DNA of 64,000 bases from an uncultured Eisenbergiella sp. (GTDB lineage: Bacteria; Bacillota; Clostridia; Lachnospirales; Lachnospiraceae), in NCBI GenBank assembly GCA_947627215.1, contig CANQVD010000014.1, forward strand, positions 1-64,000. Direction: 5' to 3'. Shown here one piece after another: positions 46,326 to 54,998 of the stretch; position 1 is the first letter of the stretch; each line of letters begins with the position of its first letter. A program made the position numbers and the translations under genes. The notes below the pieces were generated by a model. The model ran no database searches, was not told where the DNA came from, and saw only the letters and a list, made by a program, of their open reading frames with translations.

Positions 46326-47207
46326 ATGCAAAAAAGCAAAGCGCTCTCTTTTCTTTTCGCCTTCCTCCTGCTCCTGTCCGGTCTGCTCTTCTGCATCCGG
46401 CCCGTCTGCGCCGGTCTGGTCCGGGAGGCCTATATCGGGCGGGCCGTGGCCCTGCGCATGAACGACGTGATCTTCACGCATTTCCCAGACATGGACATCG
46501 AAGCGGGCATTGCCATCCAGGAAAAAATGGAGGGGCACCGGCAGTTGGATCGCATCACGGCGGCCTATCTGGACGCTGTCGCGGACCGCGTCGGCTCCGG
46601 CGCGGCATGGAGCTCCCCGGATGTGAGCGAAGCCTTTGAAAAGCTGAGCCAGGACGTGATCCTCGCCCTGCAGCAGGAGGGCGGCTGCGTCATATCTCCG
46701 GAGCTGGAGGCGCAGCTTCTGACGGAGTTCCGGGAAAAGCAGGGCGCCGTCCTGTCCATCCTGGAGGAGCTTCCCCAGTTGTCCGACCGCTTCGGCAGAC
46801 CCGCCCGGGCCGCGCTGATGCTGTATCGGTTCCTCACCTCCATCCCCTTCACCGCGGCCGTTCTCCTTCTGACCGCCGCGATCGGCATACTCCTGTATTT
46901 CCGCCGGAAGGAAAACGCGGAATGGATCAAAAGCTTCGCCGCCGCAGGGCTGGCGGACGGCATCGTTCTCGCCATCCTGCTCCCGCTGCTCATTCAGGCC
47001 ATCGCACTGCCTCTGACCAACCGGGTTCTGGGGCGCAGCATGTTCATAGACGTTTCCGCCTTCCGCCTTTCCGGAACGATTCTCCTGCTGGCCGGGGGCC
47101 TGCTGGCTGCCTTTCGGCTCCTCTCCCGCCATGCCGCCGTGCAGGGCGCTGAGCCGGGACAGCCGCAGCAGGATGCTGAGCCCGAAACGGCCGCGCCGGA
47201 ACGCTGA
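46326..47207 (+). CDS. Membrane protein of unknown function
   Basis: 293 residues, not recognised. The N-terminus looks like a signal anchor (LSFLFAFLLLLSGLLFCI). A soluble, mostly helical outside domain of about 140 residues follows. Three membrane segments lie at about 177-195, 205-235 and 250-268, and the C-terminus is Glu/Pro-rich. GGAG is six bases before the ATG. The stop codon falls inside a 28-bp tandem repeat, so the C-terminal residues come from repeat DNA. It ends 92 bases before glgX; a link with glycogen metabolism is not evident. Confidence 0.75.
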   Translation: MQKSKALSFLFAFLLLLSGLLFCIRPVCAGLVREAYIGRAVALRMNDVIFTHFPDMDIEAGIAIQEKMEGHRQLDRITAAYLDAVADRVGSGAAWSSPDVSEAFEKLSQDVILALQQEGGCVISPELEAQLLTEFREKQGAVLSILEELPQLSDRFGRPARAALMLYRFLTSIPFTAAVLLLTAAIGILLYFRRKENAEWIKSFAAAGLADGIVLAILLPLLIQAIALPLTNRVLGRSMFIDVSAFRLSGTILLLAGGLLAAFRLLSRHAAVQGAEPGQPQQDAEPETAAPER

Positions 47208-47250
47208 GCCTGAAACGGCCGCGCCGGGACGCTGAGCCCGAGGCAGCCGC
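47175..47250 (+). repeat. 28-bp tandem repeat at the end of a gene
   Basis: Units at 47175-47202 and 47203-47230 differ at two or three bases, and a partial third unit runs to 47250. Each unit begins GCTGAGCC. Because 28 is not a multiple of three, the second unit is read in a new frame and supplies the TGA stop of the membrane protein gene. Confidence 0.75.
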
Positions 47251-47299
47251 TTTTTTACCCGGCCCACGGCCGCATCTCACAGACAAGGAGGGTATCCGC

Positions 47300-49432
47300 T
47301 TGAAATCCTTCAACCACGAATATATCCCCGAATTCCACCGCTCTCTCACGCCCACCGCCGAGATCAGCGGGTTTCCGGTGCGCCCCGGCATGTTCGACAA
47401 CAACGGCGCCATCATGCTCCCCGTGGGCGTGAACTTCACCGTACACACCCAGGGCGGTACGGCCTGTACCCTGCTCCTGTTCCACCGGGGAGAGGAGGAG
47501 CCCTTTGCCCGGCTGCCCTTTCCCGAAGCCTACAAGATCGGCGACGTATATTCCATGATCGTGTTCGGACTGAACATCGAGGAATTTGAATACGCCTATC
47601 AGGTGGACGGTCCTTATGATCCCCGGAAGGGACTGATCTACGACCCCACCAAGGTGCTGCTGGACCCTTACGCCAAGGCCGTTGCCGGCCAGCGGGAATG
47701 GGGCGAGAGAAAACAGGGCAGCTATCATGCCCGGGTGGTGCGCGACGTGTTCGACTGGGGGGATATGCCCCAGTCTTCCCGCAAGATGAGCGATCTGATC
47801 ATTTACGAGCTCCACATCCGCGGCTTCACCCGACATTCCTCCTCGGGCGTCGCGCATCCCGGCACGTTTGCCGGACTGAAAGAAAAGATCCCCTACTTAA
47901 AGGAGTTGGGGATCAACGCGGTGGAACTGATGCCGATCTTTGAATTCGATGAAACCCGCAATTCCCGCACGGTGAACGGGAAACAGCTGCTGGAATACTG
48001 GGGATACAACACGGTGGGTTTTTTTGCCCCGAATACCAGCTACAATTCCACGCCGGAATACAACCGGGAAGGTACGGAACTGAAGGATCTGATCAAAGCC
48101 CTGCATGACAGCGGCATCGAAGTGATCCTGGATGTGGTGTTCAACCACACGGCGGAGGGAAACGAAAAAGGCCCCATGTTCTGTTTCAAGGGCTTCGACA
48201 ATAAGGTTTACTATATGCTGACGCCGGAAGGCCACTATTACAATTTCAGCGGCTGCGGCAATACCCTGAACTGCAACCATCCCGTGGTCCGGCAGATGAT
48301 CCTGGAATGCCTGCGCTACTGGACTATCAACTACCGGGTGGACGGCTTTCGCTTCGATCTGGCCAGCATCCTGGGCCGTCAGGAGGACGGCTCCCCCATG
48401 AACAACCCGCCGCTTCTGGAGGTGCTGGCTTACGATCCGGTGCTGCGCAACGTCAAGCTGATCGCCGAGGCCTGGGACGCGGGCGGCATGTATCAGGTGG
48501 GCAGCTTCCCGGCCAGCAAACGCTGGGCGGAGTGGAACGGCCGCTACCGCGATTCCATCCGCGGTTTTCTGAAGGGGGACTGCTGGCTCTCCTGGGACGC
48601 CGCATGGCGCATCGCCGGCTCCGGCGACCTGTACGGCGGCTATTTCGACGATCACAACGACAACTACGCCGGTTATAACTCCTGCGTGAATTTCCTGACC
48701 TGTCACGACGGCTTCACGCTGTACGATCTGTATTCCTATAACGAAAAGCACAATGAGGCCAACGGCTGGAGCAACACCGACGGCGCCAACGACAACCGGA
48801 GCTGGAACTGCGGCGCGGAGGGCGACACCGACGACCCGGAGGTCCTTTCCTTACGCTTCCGCATGATCCGCAACGCCTGCGCGGTGCTGATGTGCAGCCG
48901 CGGCACGCCCATGTTCTTCGCGGGGGACGAATTCGGGAACACGCAGTACGGCAACAACAACGGCTACTGCCAGGACAACGAGATCTCCTGGCTGGACTGG
49001 GGCCTGCTGGAAAAGAACCGGGAGCTGTTCGAGTTTTTCAAATTCATGATCCACTACCGCCTGCGCCATCCGGTCATCCGGAAAAAACTCCCCAACGCGG
49101 TCTGCGGCATGGAGCCCCTGCACGCCCACGATGTCAACGCGGAAAACACCAATCTGCCCGAAAACACGCGGACCTTCGGCATTAGCTTCGCCGGCTACGA
49201 CCGGGAGCGCGGGCAGGACGATCTGGTCTATGTGGCGGTCAATACCCACTGGGAAGACGCCGCGATCACGCTCCCCTCGCAGGGTCTCCGCGGCGCCTGG
49301 TACTTAAGCGTCAACACCTGGGGCGACGGCGAGGGCCGTTACTGCTACCCGGAGGGCACGGAGGTGCGCATCGACGGCGAATTCATCATGCGCCCCCGTT
49401 CCGTGGCTGTCTTCACGGGACGGCCGTTCTAG
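47300..49432 (+). CDS. glgX: Glycogen debranching enzyme / isoamylase-type GH13
   Basis: 710 residues. Cleaves alpha-1,6 branches of glycogen or limit dextrin. An N-terminal CBM48 domain (MLPVGVNFTVHTQGG, YAYQVDGPYDP) precedes the GH13 barrel with DVVFNHTAEG, the nucleophile in VDGFRFDLASILG, the acid/base Glu in LIAEAWDAGG, and NFLTCHDGFTL. The start is TTG at 47300 with AAGGAGGG eight bases upstream. A half copy of the palindromic element begins four bases after its stop. Confidence 0.92.
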   Translation: MKSFNHEYIPEFHRSLTPTAEISGFPVRPGMFDNNGAIMLPVGVNFTVHTQGGTACTLLLFHRGEEEPFARLPFPEAYKIGDVYSMIVFGLNIEEFEYAYQVDGPYDPRKGLIYDPTKVLLDPYAKAVAGQREWGERKQGSYHARVVRDVFDWGDMPQSSRKMSDLIIYELHIRGFTRHSSSGVAHPGTFAGLKEKIPYLKELGINAVELMPIFEFDETRNSRTVNGKQLLEYWGYNTVGFFAPNTSYNSTPEYNREGTELKDLIKALHDSGIEVILDVVFNHTAEGNEKGPMFCFKGFDNKVYYMLTPEGHYYNFSGCGNTLNCNHPVVRQMILECLRYWTINYRVDGFRFDLASILGRQEDGSPMNNPPLLEVLAYDPVLRNVKLIAEAWDAGGMYQVGSFPASKRWAEWNGRYRDSIRGFLKGDCWLSWDAAWRIAGSGDLYGGYFDDHNDNYAGYNSCVNFLTCHDGFTLYDLYSYNEKHNEANGWSNTDGANDNRSWNCGAEGDTDDPEVLSLRFRMIRNACAVLMCSRGTPMFFAGDEFGNTQYGNNNGYCQDNEISWLDWGLLEKNRELFEFFKFMIHYRLRHPVIRKKLPNAVCGMEPLHAHDVNAENTNLPENTRTFGISFAGYDRERGQDDLVYVAVNTHWEDAAITLPSQGLRGAWYLSVNTWGDGEGRYCYPEGTEVRIDGEFIMRPRSVAVFTGRPF

Positions 49433-49436
49433 GCCG

Positions 49437-49519
49437 CGCGGCCTGTGTGCATTTCTTTTCCGGACACGCTCGCGCTCGGGAGAAAAACGCAGCGGACACG
49501 AAGCTCAGCCGTGCCTGAT
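49437..49519 (+). repeat. Half copy of the nested palindrome, copy 3
   Basis: 83 bases matching 50684-50766 of copy 4 with about three or four differences, including GGACACGCTCGCGCTC and GGGAGAAAAACGCAGCGG. The right-hand half is absent; only a short GAAAAGAA at about 49527 could pair back to TTCTTTTC at 49453. It begins just after the glgX stop and makes a direct repeat with copy 4 around the lipoprotein gene. Confidence 0.75.
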
Positions 49520-49529
49520 AAGGCAAAGA

Positions 49530-49622
49530 AAAGAAGTAGATGAATCAAACTCTGTCAGTGACCTGGCGGCCGGTAAAGAATATTATTGTGAAAAATTACA
49601 AATAGAAGGGGCTTTCGTGTGA
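49530..49622 (+). pseudogene. 3' fragment of a truncated gene
   Basis: A frame with no start reads ...EVDESNSVSDLAAGKEYYC... and ends at TGA 49620-49622. The TGA overlaps the GTG start of the lipoprotein gene, the usual sign of two coupled genes. Upstream the frame runs into the half palindrome, so the rest of the gene seems to have been lost there. The sequence looks protein-like but is too short for me to assign. Confidence 0.4.
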
Positions 49623-50572
49623 ATAGTATGAAATCATTATGCGGAAAAATATTGCTGATTATCGGGATTGCGGCCGGATTAACAGGATGCGGTTCCAGGG
49701 ATTCTTCTTATGCCTGTACCCCTGTAGATGCTTCTTATCAGTTAAAGCAGATATATATTTTAGATGGGCAGAAGGGGTGGGCCCTGTCTTCGCAGAATGA
49801 ATTGCTGTTTACCGAGGATGGAGTGGAAAATTTTGTGCTGGTAAAGGATATGGCGGAAGAGACGGATGGAAAGGATGCCAGTGTCGGAATTTTCCCGGAG
49901 GATGAGAACACTGTTCATGTGGCATATATTGCCCCCGACAGGCAGGCCATAGTGGTGGAGAGCACTTTTGACGCAGGAACGAACTGGTCGCAGACGGCGG
50001 CGGGAGAAACGGACGACGCATTGTACGAGGATGATGGGACGCTGTTCCTGAACTTTCAGGATGCGGAGAACGGGTATCTTCTCTACTGTGGGACGCCTGC
50101 AGCGGGCCTGATGGAGAAGAAGCTGTTTCGGACGCAGGATGGAGGGAAGACCTTTGCTTTGCGAAAGGATCTGACGGATGAAATAGACGGTTATCCCCAG
50201 GGAATTGCGTTCTCCGGTACAGGCGGCTATCTTGCCGTGACATATCATGGGAACGCAGCGTATCTTTATCAGACCGCGGATGCGGGGCAAACCTGGAAGA
50301 GTATCCATATTTTTACGCCCGATCAGGATGTGGCATATATAGATGCATACGCTCCCGTCTTCTGTTATAAGGAGAAAGCCAAGGGAGCCCTGATTGTCAG
50401 GGAAACCGGAAAGGATGCCGTATACAGGCTGTTTCTTACGGAAGATGGCGGCGCTTCCTGGAATCTGAAAGGAGAGCTTGCCTGCGATTCTGTGAAGGGT
50501 TATACTTATCTGAAGGAAGATGAGATTCTGATTCTGGATGCGACCGGGAAACTGTATCGCTGCGGCTTATAG
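49619..50572 (+). CDS. Lipoprotein with Asp-box (BNR/YCF48-like) repeats
   Basis: 317 residues. The lipoprotein signal ends in GLTGCGS (lipid-modified Cys24). The rest is beta-rich with Asp-box motifs such as TEDGVENF, STFDAGTNW, RTQDGGKTF, QTADAGQTW and TEDGGASW, a pattern of beta-propellers of the sialidase/YCF48 type. No catalytic set is visible, so binding or sensing is more likely than hydrolysis. The GTG start follows GAAGGGG by seven bases and overlaps the stop of the upstream fragment. GC content is near 48 percent, well below flanking genes. Confidence 0.8.
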   Translation: MNSMKSLCGKILLIIGIAAGLTGCGSRDSSYACTPVDASYQLKQIYILDGQKGWALSSQNELLFTEDGVENFVLVKDMAEETDGKDASVGIFPEDENTVHVAYIAPDRQAIVVESTFDAGTNWSQTAAGETDDALYEDDGTLFLNFQDAENGYLLYCGTPAAGLMEKKLFRTQDGGKTFALRKDLTDEIDGYPQGIAFSGTGGYLAVTYHGNAAYLYQTADAGQTWKSIHIFTPDQDVAYIDAYAPVFCYKEKAKGALIVRETGKDAVYRLFLTEDGGASWNLKGELACDSVKGYTYLKEDEILILDATGKLYRCGL

Positions 50573-50889
50573 GAAACTCCAGAGCCTGCAATTCGCACTG
50601 AATGAACAACTGAATACCAATACACAGCCCTTGCTTTCACAGGCGGCGAAAACGGAGGAACCGCCCCGACAGAAAGCGCCGCCCGCGGCCTGTGTGTATT
50701 CCTTTTCCGGACACGCTCGCGCTCGGGAGAAAAACGCAGCGGACACTAAGCTCAGCCGTGCCTGACGGCCCGGCTTCACTAAGTGCCGGCGTTTTTCTAC
50801 GGTCCGGAAAAGGAATACACACAGGCCGCGGGCGGCGCTTTCTGTCGGGGCGGTTCCTCCGGGGCGGCTGCCGCACTTTGGCAAGGGCC
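50573..50889. other. Gene-free stretch occupied by palindrome copy 4
   Basis: 317 bases between converging genes. It holds the long palindrome at 50654-50860. No other signal was seen. Confidence 0.7.
50654..50860 (+). repeat. Long nested palindrome, copy 4 (59-bp perfect arms)
   Basis: Arms 50654-50712 and 50802-50860 are exact reverse complements over 59 bases. The core has AGAAAAACGCAGCGG on the left, a centre with AGCCG/CGGCT pairing, and GCCGGCGTTTTTCT on the right. The core is therefore a stem flanked by A- and T-tracts, like a two-way intrinsic terminator. It lies 81 bases after the lipoprotein gene and 29 after the converging deacetylase gene. This is the most symmetrical copy. Confidence 0.9.
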
Positions 50890-51699
50890 TCAGAACACCG
50901 TCAGGCAGCCTCCTTTGGCCTCCACGACGGTATCCTCTACGGCCAGCCACGCGCTGTCCGCCGACGGATTGTACACCGCGCCGCAGTCTGCCGTGAAGCG
51001 CAGGCCGCGCAGAAGCTGCAGATAATCGATGATCTCGATGTTGGTGGCATACCAGATATCGGGCCGGTTCCCCATCAGTCCGCAGAAATCCTCGATCACC
51101 TTCCAGTTGTTGCGCTCCGTATTCTGATCGAACTCATAGCTGTGGCCCCAGACATACATCAGCTTCAGATACTGCTTCTTCGGGAAATCCACGAAATTCT
51201 GTCCGTACTCCATCAGCTTCGGATCGCTGTGATGACAGGTAGGATGCCACTCCATGGGATTCTCCGGCAGCGCGAAATCCGGCACGCTCTCCACCACGCG
51301 GCCGTATGCGATGCCGAGGCTCGCAAACAGCGTCTCGATCTCCTTCGTATAGGAGCCGTTGGGATAGGCATGTCCCCTGACCACATATCCAGTGAGCTTC
51401 TCCAGCCCCCTGCGGTCCTCCAGGATCTCCTCCGCCACCTCGGAAAGCGGACATCTGGCGATGGTGGGATGGTGCTGCGTGTGAGTCGCCACCTCGTGTC
51501 CCCGGTACAGCGTGCCGACTTCCTCCGCCAGGACCCTCTCGCCCCGTTCCATCAGGCCGTAATTCAAATTAAAGGTCCCGCGAATCCCGTACCGGTTGAA
51601 GATCTCCACCAGCTTCCGGTCCTGCTCTCTCCCGTCGTCATAGCTCATGGTGAGCGCCTTCGCCTTCCCCTGCGGGAAACAGTAATAAATGTTTTTCAT
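50890..51699 (-). CDS. Polysaccharide deacetylase family protein (NodB fold)
   Basis: 269 residues, no signal peptide. Conserved motifs of carbohydrate esterase family 4 are SYDDGREQD (metal Asp and base) and ATHTQHH (metal His). PNGSY may stand in for the RxPY motif. A large insertion-free C-terminal half (VWGHSYEFDQ, NWKVIEDFC) resembles intracellular deacetylases of Clostridia of unknown substrate. The start at 51699 has GAGGAGG upstream. It lies 34 bases after the DUF5722 gene on the same strand, so they are probably co-transcribed. Confidence 0.82.
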   Translation of the reverse strand: MKNIYYCFPQGKAKALTMSYDDGREQDRKLVEIFNRYGIRGTFNLNYGLMERGERVLAEEVGTLYRGHEVATHTQHHPTIARCPLSEVAEEILEDRRGLEKLTGYVVRGHAYPNGSYTKEIETLFASLGIAYGRVVESVPDFALPENPMEWHPTCHHSDPKLMEYGQNFVDFPKKQYLKLMYVWGHSYEFDQNTERNNWKVIEDFCGLMGNRPDIWYATNIEIIDYLQLLRGLRFTADCGAVYNPSADSAWLAVEDTVVEAKGGCLTVF

Positions 51700-51733
51700 C
51701 CTCTTCCTCCTCGTTCCCTCGGCCGGTTCCCTT

Positions 51734-53827
51734 TCATCCCTGCGAAATCTCGCTCCAGCTTTCGATGCCGATGATGGATTTTGCAAATTCCGTCACGGCC
51801 TCCGCGCCGGGCCTGTCGATATTTTTAAACACATCATAAATGAACTTGCGGCGTCCGCCCTGATAGGAAAGCCCCAGCGACAGCCCCTGCGCGACTTCCT
51901 CCGCAGCGTCCGTCTGGCGGGACAGGATCATGGCGTCGATATCCGGATTGCCGGCCGCCGCGTAATAGGCATACGCGAAGGCCGCCGCCTGATTCGCCTC
52001 GCCCTTCGCGGAGGAATAGCCCAGCTCGCTCAGAATGATGGGCCGCACCTCTCCGTCCGCCGTCAGCATTTCCTCGCTCCGCATGAAATCCGTCACCACA
52101 TGAATGTTCTCCATCGTAACGATGGACGTATCCTCCGAATCGGTGATCAGCCGGTCGATCTTCGCAGAGGAATTCCAGAAGGTCGTATTGTTCAGCGGAT
52201 ACGCATACGGGTGATGCGCCAGTCCCCAGTCGATATTGCCTTCTTTTTTCACGATCCCGTTTATGGCGGTCAGCAGATCCTTCACGTCATAGCTGGTATT
52301 GGACTCCAGATCCCGGTTCCACTGCTGATCCATGGAAACGTAAATGCGGGCGTTGGCGTTGTAGCTCCGGATGCTGTTATAGAAAACCCGGACCGCGTTG
52401 GCATATTCCCTCGCGTAGGTTTCCAGATCCACGTACTGCATGTAGTTCCAGTCCGCCCGGACATTTACCTCATTGCCCACGATCCAGTTCATGACCGTGC
52501 CGTGTTCCGTATCCCGGTAACGCTGCGCCAGGAAGGAGGCCACCGCCCCCATCGTCTCGATCCCTGCGTCCTCCGCCGTATTGAAGGCATAATAATGGCC
52601 GGAGCCGCCGCGGGAAAGCGGATGGATGAGCTGGGGCTGCGCGGCGCTTTTATTGTTCAGAAGGATCGCCGTAATGGTGATGCCCTTCTCCGTCAGCGTG
52701 CTGAAAACGTGGTCGTACTCCGAAATGCGCTGCCCGTTGAAGGCATAGGTTTTCCCGTTATAGTCGTAATAAATGGTGGGATAGGCGCCGTGTGTGGTTT
52801 CTCCCAGGATCCTGGAAACAAAAATATTGTAGGCGGCATGGCTGACGCCCAGATCGTCCAGCTCCGGCCCGGTCAGCTTCAGCGGGTCTACCAGAATCCC
52901 CTTGATGGACGCGGTCTGCGGAAAATCCTCCCGATACGCCGCCAGCACCTCCGGATTGGTGATATACTGCGGATCGCAGAGCGGAACATACTCGCCGTCG
53001 AGCTTTACCGCCACCACGAACTTGGACAGCAGCCTGGAATCGGCGCGGCCGATATTGGTCTGCGCGGACAGGCTAAAGGACTTGTCCTTCGTCACCCGGG
53101 CAATATATTTCCCGGCCGGATCGGGCTGCGCATCGTACATCTTCATCTCAAGGAGGTAAAAGCTGTCGTCATCGCTGACGGGCTTTTCCTCCACCGTGCC
53201 CCGCAGCTCAAAGCTGCCTGTGCCGGGCCGGATCTCGCAGGACTCCACCTTCACAAAACCGTCCCGGTTCTCCTCCGTCAGCTCCACATAGACATCCGGC
53301 TCCTCCGTTTCGGTTTCGGTTTCGCTCTCCGGTTCCTCTTCCGCCTCCGTCTCCTGCACGGACTCCGGTTCCCACTGCGTTCCGCCCGCGGACTGCTCAC
53401 TCACGGAAATGCCGTCCTGCGGCAGCTTTGCCTGAACGGGCTGCGCGTCCTCCGGCTTCTCCCGCAGGGCCCAGAACAGTCCGCCGCCCAGCATGACCGC
53501 AGCCAGAAAAACGGCCGTTCCGTATACCGCCGTCAAAATCCGCAGATTCCTGCCCCTTTTTCCGCCTCTCCCGGCCGAGGCCCCGCGGCGTTTCCCGCCG
53601 GCCTTCGCCGCAGGCCGTGACTTCTCCGCAGGCCGTGCTTTTGCCGCGGATCGGGTCTTTGCCCCGGACCGTACTTTTTCCGCGGACGGAACCTTCGCCG
53701 CAGACCGGACGCCGGCTCTTTTCCGGGCCGGTGAGGTCCGGCAGCTCTTTCTTCCGGCCTTCCGTCCCTCCGGCGCATCCGCCCTCCGCACCGTTCTGCT
53801 GTTATCGCTGCTGTCCTTCGCTCCCAA
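51734..53827 (-). CDS. DUF5722 family protein, membrane-anchored glycosidase-like
   Basis: 697 residues. A very basic N-terminus contains six-residue repeats (VPSAEK, VRSGAK, TRSAAK, ARPAEK, SRPAAK). One membrane segment (about 97-118) is followed by a Glu/Thr-rich linker and a large outside domain. In that domain WIVGNEV and ILSELGYSS look like the acid/base and nucleophile Glu positions of a clan A glycoside hydrolase, in agreement with the DUF5722 family. Substrate unknown. Translation seems to start at TTG with GGGGGA upstream. Together with the deacetylase it could modify an envelope polysaccharide. Confidence 0.78.
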   Translation of the reverse strand: MGAKDSSDNSRTVRRADAPEGRKAGRKSCRTSPARKRAGVRSAAKVPSAEKVRSGAKTRSAAKARPAEKSRPAAKAGGKRRGASAGRGGKRGRNLRILTAVYGTAVFLAAVMLGGGLFWALREKPEDAQPVQAKLPQDGISVSEQSAGGTQWEPESVQETEAEEEPESETETETEEPDVYVELTEENRDGFVKVESCEIRPGTGSFELRGTVEEKPVSDDDSFYLLEMKMYDAQPDPAGKYIARVTKDKSFSLSAQTNIGRADSRLLSKFVVAVKLDGEYVPLCDPQYITNPEVLAAYREDFPQTASIKGILVDPLKLTGPELDDLGVSHAAYNIFVSRILGETTHGAYPTIYYDYNGKTYAFNGQRISEYDHVFSTLTEKGITITAILLNNKSAAQPQLIHPLSRGGSGHYYAFNTAEDAGIETMGAVASFLAQRYRDTEHGTVMNWIVGNEVNVRADWNYMQYVDLETYAREYANAVRVFYNSIRSYNANARIYVSMDQQWNRDLESNTSYDVKDLLTAINGIVKKEGNIDWGLAHHPYAYPLNNTTFWNSSAKIDRLITDSEDTSIVTMENIHVVTDFMRSEEMLTADGEVRPIILSELGYSSAKGEANQAAAFAYAYYAAAGNPDIDAMILSRQTDAAEEVAQGLSLGLSYQGGRRKFIYDVFKNIDRPGAEAVTEFAKSIIGIESWSEISQG

Positions 53828-54026
53828 AACGCATCCCCCATACGCCGCCGCGGCCGTTCCTCATCGCCGCGCCCGGCTATTTTTCATTCTATCATCCTGC
53901 GGGGGCACGATGCAACATATTTTTGTAATAATTCCGTAACAACTTTTGACAATATTCCTGCCTGCCCCGCCCGGTCCGAACGCCGGCCGGATCAGGGGCG
54001 CCGGGAGACTCCCGCGTTCCCGGGTT

Positions 54027-54983
54027 TTATGCCCGATATCCGGTACGAAGATCCACCAGATTCCCCAGCGGCTCCCCCTTCAGATACCGGCGCAGATTCT
54101 GCGCGAAAAGCTCCACGATCTGTTCCAGCGTCTCCGGCAGCGCAAAACAGCCGGAGATATGGGGCGTGATGACGGCGTTGGGCGCATCCCAGAGCGGATG
54201 GGAAGACGGCAGCGGTTCCGGATCGGTCACATCCAGCGCCGCGCCCGCGATCCGGCCCGCATACAGCGCGTCACAGAGCGCGTCCGTATCGATCGCGCTG
54301 CCCCGTCCCACGTTGATCACCACCGCGTTCTTTTTTAACAGCGCGATGCGCTCCCGGTTCAGCGTATGCCGGGTGTCGGCATTCCCCGGCAGGCTTAAGG
54401 CCACCACGTCGGCCCAGGGCAGAAGCCGGTCCAGCGCCTCCATCCCGCACAGCTCCTCCAGCCATGCCGGCTTCTCCGAGGCCCGCCGCCGGATGCCGGC
54501 CACACGGCAGCCCAGGGCGGCCATTTTTCTCCCGAAGGCGGAGCCGATGTCCCCGAATCCGATGACCAGCACGCGGCTTCCCTCTATCACATCCACGAAG
54601 CCCTCCGATTTCCAGTCATGAGAAAGCTGATTCCGATAATATAAATGAAGCTTCTTGCGCAGCTCAAACAGGCTCCCGATCATGTGCTCGGAAATCGCCA
54701 GCCCGTAGGCCCCGGTGGCGTTGGCCAGAAGCGCGCCCTCCGGCAGGATCCCCGGTTCGCAGTAGCCCTCCGTCCCCGCATTGTTGAGCTGGATCCATTT
54801 CAGATTTTCACACTGCTTCAACTGGAGGGGCGACATCAGATTCCCCAGAATGATATCCGCGCGCCCGAGCGCCTCCGCTGTCACGGCCTCCTTATCCAGA
54901 AACCAGAACGTATGGCCCGGCGCGGCCTCCCGCAGCTTTTCCTTCTGCCGCTCATTGACCGGCGGCGTGACCAGAATATACAT
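54027..54983 (-). CDS. D-2-hydroxyacid dehydrogenase
   Basis: 318 residues. NAD-binding GFGDIG in VLVIGFGDIGSAFGRKM, the active-site Arg in INVGRGSAID, Glu in DVTDPEPLP, and His in ITPHISG are all present. The family interconverts 2-hydroxy and 2-keto acids; the substrate cannot be told from the sequence. It follows the phosphoesterase gene by 15 bases and should be in the same transcript. Confidence 0.9.
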   Translation of the reverse strand: MYILVTPPVNERQKEKLREAAPGHTFWFLDKEAVTAEALGRADIILGNLMSPLQLKQCENLKWIQLNNAGTEGYCEPGILPEGALLANATGAYGLAISEHMIGSLFELRKKLHLYYRNQLSHDWKSEGFVDVIEGSRVLVIGFGDIGSAFGRKMAALGCRVAGIRRRASEKPAWLEELCGMEALDRLLPWADVVALSLPGNADTRHTLNRERIALLKKNAVVINVGRGSAIDTDALCDALYAGRIAGAALDVTDPEPLPSSHPLWDAPNAVITPHISGCFALPETLEQIVELFAQNLRRYLKGEPLGNLVDLRTGYRA

Positions 54984-54998
54984 GGCTTCGCTTCCTTT

